From contig OY744519.1 in NCBI GenBank assembly GCA_963556195.1, positions 104,591,500-104,655,499 on the forward strand: a DNA stretch of 64,000 bases, read 5' to 3'. A program made the position numbers and the translations under genes. This document shows, one piece after another, positions 1 through 9,500 of this stretch (position 1 is its first letter; the number at the start of each line of letters is the position of its first letter). Source of the stretch: Sepiola atlantica (Eukaryota > Mollusca > Cephalopoda > Sepiida > Sepiolidae). Below the pieces are notes generated by a model that saw only the letters and a list, made by a program, of their open reading frames with translations, did not search any database and was not told the origin of the DNA.

Positions 1-222
1 GTAAACTAAAAATAAGCCAGGTTTATTAATATGTTCAAAAGAAAAGAACTTTTATCGCCATAAAAATTACATTCGTTTAGCATTCGAGAATGAAAAAAAA
101 TATTAAGAAAATTAGGAAAATATAATAAATTATATTAAGTATTAATGATAAAATAAACTAATTTAATAATAAAATAATCAAATAAAAATACATTCAAAAT
201 TTTAATTAAGAAATTATCCTAA
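1..222. other. AT-rich non-coding sequence
   Basis: Very AT-rich sequence with no open frame and no recognisable element. It leads into the inverted repeat that begins near 223. Confidence 0.6.
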
Positions 223-312
223 ATATCGAGGATATTTTTATCACATTAGGAATTAATATAATATAATTATTTCATAATCTTTGAATATATCTCCTCTCTC
301 TATATATTATTC

Positions 313-911
313 GGTACAGAAAATCAGTACAACATCAGTACCATTGGTTTCAAGCTCAGAAGTATTAAATATTGAATATAGAATCAATTAAGGATTTGTA
401 AGGTTACTTCCCTTAGACCGGTTTATCGTTAGCGATAACTCGCTTACGAGAGTTTAAATTATTTTTAAATTATTAATGTTTAGCGATAAAACACTTTAAA
501 GTATTGAAGTTTTAATTTTTGAATTTAAATTTTAAATTTTATTTCTGAATTTTTTATTTTTGTAAATTTAATTTTTAACCTTACATTTCTCTCTATAATT
601 TAGACAAAACTAATTTAACCCTTCAAAACAAATAACGCCTCAAATAAAAACGCTGTTAAAATAATACTGACTCACAGGATTTGTAAAAATATTTTAAAAA
701 TTTTAAATCTCACCTTTTATATTTTATCCCCCTTTCTTTTCGACTTTATACAGCTTTTTAATCTCACATATGTTTCCCTAACATAACATTTAGACGATTC
801 TAATGTAACACTTCAAAGCACCAGGTGACAACAAAGCTAGAGATAGCCAGGAGGTAAACACGTTCTCAGCTTAAAACCAATGGTACTGATGTTGTCCTGA
901 TTTTCTGTACC
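313..911. mobile_element. MITE-like element with 49 bp terminal inverted repeats
   Basis: Positions 313-361 begin GGTACAGAAAATCAG and 863-911 end CTGATTTTCTGTACC. The two 49 bp ends are inverted copies with three mismatches (46/49). The ~500 bp interior is AT-rich with no open frame. Length and structure fit a non-autonomous DNA transposon (MITE). The bases just outside (ATTC on the left, AAATC on the right) do not form an obvious target duplication, so the family cannot be assigned. Confidence 0.6.
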
Positions 912-1001
912 AAATCATAAATAAATATTACACTCTTAATTTTAATTTTCTCAATTAATCGAATACTCTGCTTAGATTTTTACTACCATCTTACAAAAGA
1001 A

Positions 1002-1002
<1 letters not shown>

Positions 1003-1080
<78 letters not shown>
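1003..1080. repeat. (TA)n microsatellite
   Basis: About 39 uninterrupted TA units. Confidence 0.97.
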
Positions 1081-1082
<2 letters not shown>

Positions 1083-1494
1083 TTAAGATAGATCGTTAAT
1101 TTTAAAGCATTAATTAGTAGATCAGAATTATGAAAATAGAAGCCTTAATTTATTATTTTTTTAAATGAATAAATGCCTTTTTGCTCGACAACTAGAATTT
1201 AAATTCATAACTGCCAAGACTTCACCGCGGATAACACTCATTTCAAAGACGTTATATAAAAACAAAAATAGTTTGTTTATTTTATATTTTAAAAAATGAC
1301 ACAATACTGGTAAACTCTGATGATGGAATTTTATTCCGAAATTATTAAGATTAATGTTAAAAAATAATAATACATTAATTTTGCATTGATAAATACTTCT
1401 ATTTTCAATTTTTATAATGATAATAATATATATTCATGTATTATAAAATAATTATTTTAATTAATTCCTAATGCGATAAAAATATGATCGATAT

Positions 1495-2400
1495 TGGGGT
1501 GTATTCTATTGTTGGATAATGACTATGAGGATGGACGCATCTATTTGAGACGAGTTTGACTTACGCGATTTGTAGCGGAGTCATCCAGTGCAAAGCTGGT
1601 CGATGTGTTCCCACGATTTGCGGTGACAGTGACGAGACCGGAGCGTCAGAAGTCGGGTCACAGCTGCGTGTTGATCACGAGATTTCGTGACGTCAGTTTT
1701 CCGCTGTGAGAAAATTAAATTGAGATTTAGTCATTTCTCACTTGGAAGCGACGAGAGAACAACGGACAATCATGTAGCTATTATAAAGAAGGGATTTCGA
1801 ATCCTAATATAAGCAAGTTAGGGCCAAACGATGTCTTCCTCTTCCTCCCTTGCAAGTGATTACAGGATTAACTTAGGAAATTTAATTAGCGTAGCCTCTC
1901 TCTCTCTCTCTCTTCTCCAACGAACTTCTCAATTGTTGGCTAATTAGCTAGTAAGTGAATAATCGGTTCGAATTTAAAAACAGTAAAAGCTTCGTTGTAT
2001 TTATTTGAAGTGGAAAGATTGATTTCGGTTACAGAAGCAAACCGCCTGTCGAAAATGTGATAGCGACACCAAGCGCAAAGAATGATGGCGACGACGGCGG
2101 CGGTGATGGCGGTTGCAGACAACAGGGAAACGCGTCTACTGCTGTGTAGGCAAAAAGTATACAGCGGCAAGGGAGTGGTGGCGGCGACGAAAGCGGATGG
2201 CGTTAGCAGAAGCGCGCACGAGTAGCGCTAATAATTCCCTGCAATTCGACACACGGCGAGGCGAACGGAGCAGAGAGAAACGACATATCGTCCCATTCGT
2301 AGCGATGCCGTTCGTACTGGATCAAGAGACGAAGGGGGGCTACGACGACAAAGAGATTCCGACACAACGTATATTAAGAATATTAAGAACTATATTATAA
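1495..2400. other. CpG-richer island; possible promoter/5' exon of an unseen gene
   Basis: GC and CpG content rise sharply here compared with flanking DNA. The stretch contains a CRE-like TGACGTCA-type core near 1689, a (TC)n run near 1898, and a donor-like GTAAGTGAA at 1951. Two short overlapping frames are open. One starts MMATTAAVMAV (ATG near 2081, about 49 codons). The other is a 95-codon Arg-rich frame at 2113-2400. Neither resembles a protein family I know and both may reflect composition only. A promoter or non-coding first exon is possible but unproven, and the strand is unknown. Confidence 0.3.
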
Positions 2401-3419
2401 ACTTCATTATAAACCTGTAAATGTAATACTATTTACATGTTTAATAAGTTGAAACAGTACAACCAAAAATAATTTACAGAAAAGTACTTTAAAACCTAGG
2501 TTTTCTCAAAGAAACAAATCCTCTTTTCAGAAGGAAAACACAAACAATTATTTAACAAGTTTTTGTTTTATGATTAATTAAAAAAAAAGTTTGAAAACGA
2601 TTATCCATCGTTTATGAAGTGAATGTGAGAAGGGGTCAGAAGTCTGTGCAATAATGCATCCTCAGATATATTATGACGTGTCAAAATGTATCATCCATTG
2701 GAATAGTATAGTATAAACATATTGTAGTCCGGAAAATCTGTGAAAACAGTCAAAAGTCAATGTATGTAAAGTTGAATATATGTAAATATATTAATCTTCT
2801 AATTGTTTTCCTTGGTATTATTGTAGGTATAATGCGATATGTGCAAAATTAGAAAAAAATACAGAAGAAAAGGAAACGAAAATTATAATTTTTCTAACGT
2901 TGCATGTATCGCATCGTACCTACACCATCTAAAACTATCGCATTATGATACAACTATCTAAAATATTCACTGTGTAAAGAAGCAAAAAATAACGTAATTT
3001 TATCAACGGGTTAGGACAATACCAGATATCTGGGGGTCGGTTTGTGGATGACCCGTGACTCTTCGGGTAACGGGTCGTCTAGATACAGGATCTCTTCCTC
3101 TGATTAGATTGATGATGTCATCGTTTTGTGAGGCTATCCCCTTTTTATTTTCATAGATCATGAAATCATCTTTCATGATGTCATACCTTTGTGACGCCAC
3201 AAGTAGGCATCTGAACAGACAAACGAGATAAAAAATAAACAAGATAAATACACACATTTTATATTACTAATAAACTCTACTCATGTTGAAGTAAATAATG
3301 AAACAAAAATGTATACGTAATATATTATTTTATAATATAAGTGTACACGCACACACACACACACATATATATATTTATATATCTATTACTAATATATTTC
3401 TTATGCCTGAAGCCTAAAC
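2401..3419. other. AT-rich intergenic sequence
   Basis: No gene is visible. A short hairpin-forming segment near 3049-3077 (GACCCGTGAC... TAACGGGTC) and a (CA)n/(TA)n run near 3350-3380 are the only structures. A minus frame across 3003-3257 has no family resemblance. Confidence 0.5.
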
Positions 3420-3690
3420 TATACTATTACTATCTTTTAAGGTTCAATTCAGTCTATCATACTATTTCAGACTAATGTATGATCGTTCAATGCTCAATTC
3501 ATGGGAGTAGTGTAATATCTGTTATGTTTTCATGATACCGTCTCCCAAGGCTTCACCGGAGGGTTTGTGTAGTTTCTCATGTAGTGTTGTCCTGATACCC
3601 TTCTTCCAGGCATTACCGCCACATTTGGGGGGGTAGTGTAGGATATATTCGTTTGTCGTATACAATCTTCCTAGACCACCACAAATAGCG
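3420..3690. repeat. Diverged ~60-66 bp minisatellite, copy 1
   Basis: At least three diverged units share the core TAGTGTA-TATCTGTTATGTT followed by TCATGATACC and a G-run (for example GGGGGGGTAGTGTAGGATAT near 3628). The leader, with ACTATTTCAGACTAAT near 3460, also precedes the related array at about 55.9-56.3 kb. This is therefore a dispersed repeat carrying its own minisatellite rather than a local expansion. Confidence 0.6.
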
Positions 3691-4991
3691 ACGGCAAAGA
3701 GCATATGTATGCTAGTCTATATAATATAATATCTTATCCTAAATATGTTCTTTTCCCATTCCCCTTAAACTATGCATGTCTCTTTTGGGCACTTAAACTT
3801 GGCCATCGTTATTGCCTAAATAATTAGCGACTTCATCAGTTAATCGGAAGCTTTGTGGTTCGAATAAGATCGGGGTCGATTTTTTTATTTGTCTTTTAAT
3901 AATTTCTTTCTTTGTTTTACGACATATCTACCCTTTTGGGGGTCAAAGAAAACTATGACGTGACTTACATATTTTTTATTTAAATAAAACGAACTTTTTT
4001 TATTTAAAACAACAATCAGGTACCATAGCAACTTTCTTTCAATGTTTGTGGATTGAAACTATTATTTAACATTCCTTCACCAAAGAATTGGTCTTCCCTT
4101 CTACATACGTACAATGAGGCAAGTATGTTCATCTTTTTCTCTCTTATATCTCTTTTTACATTCCCCTCTGTCTTTTATATATGTGTCTATCTTTACATAC
4201 AGTTATTATTTCTTTTCACTCTCCGTCTTTTTCTTCCTCCTATCTCTTTAGTAATTGACCCTTCCTTTCTCAGCATGTCTCTGACAGCAATTTTGTCAAA
4301 TGACGTAAATACATCTTATTTAACAGGTTGACTATTAGTGTCCAAAAAAAGAAAAGAGCATGGCAGTTAGCCAGATAGGTAAAGATATGACAGGTCAGGC
4401 GCAAAGATCCCGGGACTGTTTGTTCATTTGTGAATGAATTGAACAAAAAATGAATATTTTTTTATAACAAAAACAGTCTTGTATTTATATAACAAGAGAA
4501 GTAATTCTTGTCCGACGAGAAACGGAAACACACATGGTGTTTTCTCCCTTGCACCCGAAACGATAAATGAGACAGAGGATAAAAATTGATTCAGTGATTA
4601 AGTAAGAGGAACACGATTAAAATGTAATACAGAAGTATTAGACTGTCATTTCGATGTTCAATTCTAATTAAAAGAGCAATATGAAAGATTCAATTTATTT
4701 GCAACTAGCATGGCCACCGGGCGTTGCCTGACAAAGTAGTAAGCAATTAATTGTTATCAATATTATAATGTTACTGTTGCCACACGCAAGGCAACTCTTA
4801 CTGTAAACAACTTAAACTTACAATATACAACAAATACACACACAAAAAAACAAACAAAAATACTCGAGTATAGTTTTACACAAATCGTGTTCTTTAAATA
4901 AGCGAGATAAGTTTTACTTCAAAATATAAACTAATCTGATCTCTTACTCCTGTATCTTTAAATAAAGCTTATGTGTGTCCCTGACTTAATT
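3691..4991. other. AT-rich intergenic sequence
   Basis: No gene is recognised. A pyrimidine-rich plus-strand segment at 4053-4331 is open for 92 codons but looks compositional. Near 3875 a GTGGTTCGAATAA string resembles a pol III B box, but no matching A box supports a SINE. Confidence 0.5.
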
Positions 4992-4996
4992 CTTTT

Positions 4997-5196
4997 TGTT
5001 GTGAAGTTGTTCCACAGTAAATAATAAATAAAGAAAGTCAAGTCGAGGGTTGGTTTAACAAGTGTATTAACAAAGTAAGAAAGTGACTAGCTCTTGGCTA
5101 GACAGTTACAAGGCTGTGCTTTGTCTTCTGGTGACTCGCACTATTTATAGTGACAACCGGTGTAGTTTCTCCTGTGTAAGAACGGCTGGTGTAACA
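4997..5196 (-). repeat. Element B 3' LTR (200 bp)
   Basis: On the minus strand it starts TGTTACACC and ends CTTCACAACA, a TG...CA terminus. It is preceded on the minus strand by a polypurine tract. It matches the 13501-14018 LTR except for three substitutions once the inserted retroposon is removed. Confidence 0.95.
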
Positions 5197-5205
5197 CCCC
5201 CCTTT
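5197..5205 (-). promoter_or_regulatory. Element B polypurine tract
   Basis: Minus strand AAAGGGGGG lies immediately upstream of the 3' LTR TGTTACACC. This is the expected plus-strand primer site for LTR retrotransposon reverse transcription. Confidence 0.9.
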
Positions 5206-5435
5206 GAAAATATCCTCTCTGGGGATTAAGAACGTTTTTGTTGTTTTTTTCGTTCGTGCTTATGATAAATTCGTCCACCTCTGCCTTACTCTTAATTTCA
5301 TCAAGCGTTACTGGAAGTTCTCTTATTGTGTCACATAACGTATTTTTTTTTACTTCAGCTTCCGCTTGAATGGCTGCTATCACCATATCATCCAATGGTT
5401 CTGTCTGCTTAGGTATCAACCTTGATAACCCGTCT
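5206..5435 (-). pseudogene. Element B: RNase H-integrase linker remnant, integrase deleted
   Basis: Minus-strand frame continuing the B pol polyprotein on the far side of inserted element A. It begins GLSRLIPKQTEPLDD at the CGTCT duplication and runs through RELPVTLDEIKSKAEVDEFI, which resembles the segment between RNase H and integrase in many Ty3/gypsy polyproteins. About 20 codons later it reaches the polypurine tract. The integrase HHCC and D,D-35-E regions that should follow are absent, so an internal deletion removed roughly a kilobase of pol. Confidence 0.8.
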
Positions 5436-5752
5436 TGTAAAGTCGAACAGAATGAAGGAAAAAAGCGACCACGTGTCTGCGCGTGCTATCTTACCTGCTG
5501 GGATGATCGCGGGGAGGGCGGAAATTAGATTAATGGCGGCTGTGGTTTTTTGTACTATTATTGAGCGATGACGTCAGGCCTCACGTGACTGTTTTTCTGA
5601 CCACCGATTGGCTGATGATGAACACTTGGACAATAAAAGGAGTATGTTCGGAAGATCAAGTGAGTGTGTATCAACTGCATCAGTGAGATTAGACGTCCGA
5701 CGTTCGTTGTGTTAATCAACTGCCGTAGTTGCGTAGTTGCGAAACAAATACA
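5436..5752 (+). repeat. Element A 5' LTR (317 bp)
   Basis: It starts TGTAAAGTCG and ends CAAATACA. The U3 part contains TGACGTCA-like and CACGTGA elements, a CCGATTGGCT (CCAAT-like) box and a TATA-like CAATAAAAGG near 5631, so the cap site should lie about 25-35 bp further on. It differs from the 3' LTR only by A for G near 5488. Confidence 0.97.
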
Positions 5753-5764
5753 AGCTATTTCGGC
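5753..5764 (+). promoter_or_regulatory. Element A candidate primer-binding site (tRNA-Phe 5' end)
   Basis: The 12 bases immediately after the LTR, AGCTATTTCGGC, are the perfect complement of GCCGAAATAGCT, the first 12 nt of canonical animal tRNA-Phe(GAA). No TGG-initial site complementary to a tRNA CCA end is found at the LTR edge. Priming would therefore need a 5' tRNA fragment, loosely like copia with its initiator-tRNA half. Position and match length are seen directly; function is inferred. Confidence 0.5.
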
Positions 5765-5767
5765 GAA

Positions 5768-6511
5768 ATGGGGGAAAAAATTGACCTCAAATTAATACCA
5801 GAGTTTGATGGATCGAACCCGGTAATTGACTGGGTGGAAAAGGTGGAATTACATTGCCTTTTGTCTGGCGTAAAAAACCTCGAACATGTTGTTCCTCTGC
5901 GCTTGTCCGGCGGCGCCTTTGCGGTGTATCAACAGCTCAGCCATGAGAGCAAACAGGACTACGAGAAAATCAAGGCGGCACTGTTCAAGGCGTTTGCGAT
6001 TGACCCCACCACTGCTTGGGAGCAACTTGAGGCAAGGACCTTACGTCCGGGCGAAACGGTCGACGTGTACTTGGCAGAGCTGACGAAGTTGACAGTGTTG
6101 TTTGGTGGACTGCCTGAGCGGGCCTTAGCATGCAAATTCCTAGCGGGACTCCCGACGGGAGCGAAGCAACTACTACGAGCTAGCTCAAGTGCAGATTCGC
6201 TGCCCCTTAATGACCTAGTAGATCGGGCCAGGACTGTAATGAAGAATTACTCCGAAATGAGGGAACCAGTAATTGCTGCTGCTCAGTCCACACCGAATAA
6301 TAAGAAACCGTATCAAGGACCCGGTCCACGTGGTGGAATCGTATGCTACAGATGCAATGGACAGGGCCACATCGCAAGGAACTGCCGGCAACAAGCAATG
6401 GTTGTTCGCTGCTACCGGTGTAAGGAAGCTGGCCATATAGCTCAAGACTGTCCGGGAAACGGAACCGGGGACAAGGTGTCAGCGTCGACCTCTTCCCCAC
6501 GCAGAAATTAA
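5768..6511 (+). CDS. gag: Element A Gag (nucleocapsid with two CCHC zinc knuckles)
   Basis: Structural polyprotein of element A, about 247 aa from the ATG at 5768, which lies only 16 nt after the LTR and 3 nt after the candidate primer site. The frame is open back to a TAG at 5726 but has no earlier ATG. The N-terminal ~190 residues form a capsid-like helical region (starting MGEKIDLKLIPEFDG). Two C-X2-C-X4-H-X4-C knuckles follow at about residues 193-206 (CYRCNGQGHIARNC) and 215-228 (CYRCKEAGHIAQDC), which should bind the element's RNA. The stop is TAA at 6509. A slippery heptamer at 6454-6460, right after the second knuckle, overlaps the end of gag and directs pol expression. The product should assemble into cytoplasmic virus-like particles. 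Confidence 0.93.
   Translation: MGEKIDLKLIPEFDGSNPVIDWVEKVELHCLLSGVKNLEHVVPLRLSGGAFAVYQQLSHESKQDYEKIKAALFKAFAIDPTTAWEQLEARTLRPGETVDVYLAELTKLTVLFGGLPERALACKFLAGLPTGAKQLLRASSSADSLPLNDLVDRARTVMKNYSEMREPVIAAAQSTPNNKKPYQGPGPRGGIVCYRCNGQGHIARNCRQQAMVVRCYRCKEAGHIAQDCPGNGTGDKVSASTSSPRRN
6454..6498 (+). promoter_or_regulatory. Element A -1 ribosomal frameshift site
   Basis: The heptamer G GGA AAC (6454-6460) is in the gag frame and is a canonical -1 slippery sequence. After a 6-nt spacer (6461-6466) comes a potential stem: GGGGA at 6467 pairs with TCCCC at 6494-6498, and an inner AGGT/ACCT helix lies inside it. The -1 frame is open from here to 9594, through the protease. The gag stop lies about 50 nt downstream. 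Confidence 0.8.
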
Positions 6512-9500
6512 ATGAGACGCTGCCGATCATCCCGATATATATCAACGAAACACTGTGCTCAGCACTCCTCGATTCCGGGTGCTCCCGCACTATCGTATGT
6601 GCAGATCTCTGCCACATTTGGAGAAAGAAGAACGTCAGAGTGACTACCATCAGTGGAGAGACGCGCACATGTTGCGGCGTGGGCAATGTAACTATACGGA
6701 CGAAAAATGGAAGCTCCGCTAACCTAGAGGCGCTGGTAGTGCTCGAAAAACCCCTGAGTTTTGACCTGCTCCTAGGATATGATGCCATCAGAGCCCTTGG
6801 TGGTGTCCATATAACGGTGACAGGGGCGGTACATTTTCAGGAGAAAGCCCCAGTGTGTGCTGCGCTAAGGATCGACCAACCAGACTTCAGCGTCGAATTT
6901 GACGAGCAAAAGAGGGTTTGGACTGCCTCATGGAAGTGGTCGAAAAACAGTGAACCAGCCAAACTGCAGAATGGAATAACTGAATACCATGTGCCCGACC
7001 ACATGAGGCCCGCGTACGAAGAGGAACTTCGCAAATGGATCGAGGATGGCTGGCTGATTCCCTACCCATACAAAAAACTTGGACCTCCTAAGGGTCTGAT
7101 CCCATTAATGGCGGTCAATCAGCACAACAAAGCCAAAGTCAGGCCGGTAATGGATTACCGAGAACTGAACTCGCATGTCGATGCGTTTACAGCTGATGCT
7201 GACGTATGTGCTAGCAAACTACGAGAGTGGCGCCAGCTGGGTTCTAATGTGTCCCTGTTGGATCTGAGAAGGGCATATCTGCAGGTCCGAGTTAACGAGA
7301 CAATGTGGCCGTTTCAGACGGTAGTGTTTGCCGGTAGAAGGTATTGTCTCACAAGACTGGGCTTTGGGCTGAACGTTGCGCCCCAAATAATGAAGACGAT
7401 TGTCAATGCTGCATTGTCACAGGATAAGACCGTAAAAGAAGGGACATCAGCATACCTTGACGACATATACGTGGATGAAGACATTGTGCCGTCATCACGT
7501 GTGAGGGCCAAGCTAGCCGAACTTGGACTGATGTGTAAGGATCCAGAACGCTTGGAGGATGGCGCTCGTGTCTTAGGGTTGAGCGTTCAACAGGAGCGAG
7601 GGACCTTGAAGTGGAGGCGCGGAACTGCACTTCCTGAAGTGCCCCATGTCCTTACGAGGCGGGCTATATTTTCCCTGTGTGGAAAACTGGTGGGACACCT
7701 ACCAGTAGGTGGATGGACTCGGGCCGCGACAGCCATCATGAAGAGGAGGGCAAGTGCAGTTACCAAATGTTGGGATGACGAGACGGTGGACAATTTGTTG
7801 CTGCGCATGGTGAAGGAGACCATCACAAGAGTCGAGCAGGAGGACCCCGCTAAAGGAGATTGGTGCGTCCAGGGAGACAGGCTAAATGTGTGGGTGGATG
7901 CGAGCTCCCTCGCGATCGGGGCGCTATTGGAGATGAACGGGTCCGTGATTGAGGACGCCTGCTGGTTGCGACCAATGGATGATGCTGCTCACATCAACCT
8001 GGCGGAGTTGGATGCGGTAACAAAAGGAATAAACTTGGCACTCCAGTGGAAAGTCAAAGAATTATGCATACACACAGATTCGCTGTGCGTATACCACTGG
8101 ATACTTGACACACTAACAGGCAAAGCGAGAGTGCGCACCAAGGCGGCTACCGAAATGCTAATCAGACGACGGTTGGAGACAATAAGGAAGTTGGTGGAAG
8201 AGTACGACCTATCGGTGAATGCGGTGCTTGTCACTTCAACCTGCAATCTTGCCGATAGACTTACCCGTGTGCCCCAGAGATGGTTCGACGCAATGAAGAA
8301 AGAAGCCGAACCAGGGTCTTTATGTGCTGCCTCTGTTGAGGAGACGGATAAAATCAAGAAGGTACACCATGACAGTGGACACCCCGGAGTGAGACGGACG
8401 TATTATTTTGTACGCTTAACCAACCCGTCAGTGTCCAAAAGCAAAGTAGAAGCAGTGGTCAAGGAATGCCAAATATGCCAGTCAATCGACCCTGCTCCCA
8501 CCAAATGGCAGAAAGGTCGGCTGGAAGTCGACGAGAATTGGAGCCGACTGGGCATGGACATAACCCATTATGGTGGTCAGCACTTCCTCACACTGATCGA
8601 TTGCGGACCAACGAGGTTTGCGATCTGGCGATTATTAACAAGACAGGACTCGGCTAGTGTCATTCGTCAATTAGAGTCCATATTTTACGAACGGGGGCCA
8701 CCTGAAGAGATTCTCACTGACAACGACACAGCCTTTTGCGGCGGAGAATTCAGGCGTTTCGTAGACGAGTGGGGGATCCGGCTTAGACACAGGTGTGCAT
8801 ATGTACCGAGTGGCAACGGTATAGCGGAGCGGTGCCACCGAAGTGTGAAGAGGATAGCAGCAAGGAAGCAATGTACGATTGCAGAGGCAGTATATAGATA
8901 CAATACGACACCAAAGGATGACGCGACTGCTGAAAGTGCACCTGCTAATGCGATACATTGCTATCGAGTGCGTGTTAAGGGCATTGACGCCTGCCTGCCT
9001 AATCAGAAGAGGACGCAGGGACGGTACAAGTTGGGGGACACCGTCTGGGTAAGGCCTCCCAGTAACCGATGTACGACCAGTTTCGGAAGAGGACGTATCA
9101 CCGGCATAATTAGTGAGCAGGCTGTGCTGGTTGATGGTACTCCACGGCATGTGAAGGATGTCCGGCCCGCCCTTGATACAAACCAAATATCGAACAGCGA
9201 AAGTGATGAATCATCCAATGATGAAATGTGGATCCGACCTATGCCCCATTGCCGTGATGACATGGCTGAGAACCTCAGCACAGATGGCGATAGTTCCAGC
9301 GCCACTTCTGAAAGCCCCAATGACGATGGAGCCCAGCTTGATGGAAGGACTGCTGGCAACGTTAATGGCGACAGATCTGTTACCCCTCCTGAGAGCTCTG
9401 ATGAAGATGAAGAAGTCCAGCTAATCCCCCTCCGTAGGAGTGCCCGTAACAAACGACCGCGGCCGCCATGCCGCATGTGTGATCTTGAGACCAGAGGGGA

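Larger units (their letters stand above)
223..1494. repeat. Outer imperfect inverted repeat (arms 223-290 and 1425-1494)
   Basis: The left arm reads ATATCGAGGATATTTTTATC and continues through TTAGGAATTAAT. The reverse complement of the right arm reads ATATCGATCATATTTTTATC and continues the same way for about 65-70 bp with scattered differences. The arms enclose a second, independent inverted repeat (313-911) and a TA microsatellite. No coding potential lies between them. The layout resembles a non-autonomous TIR or foldback element, but I see no convincing target duplication at the outer edges. Confidence 0.5.

Noticed and set aside
2113..2400. 95-codon Arg-rich frame in the CpG island
   Set aside because: No recognisable domain and competing open frames; kept only as a possible 5' exon region.
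3850..3890. tRNA gene or SINE suggested by GTGGTTCGAATAA
   Set aside because: No matching A box or cloverleaf around it.
4053..4331. 92-codon plus-strand hydrophobic frame
   Set aside because: Pyrimidine-rich composition gives Phe/Leu/Ser runs; no family resemblance or neighbouring gene signals.
6207..6788. 193-codon minus-strand frame opposite gag
   Set aside because: Shadow of the gag and pol frames of element A.
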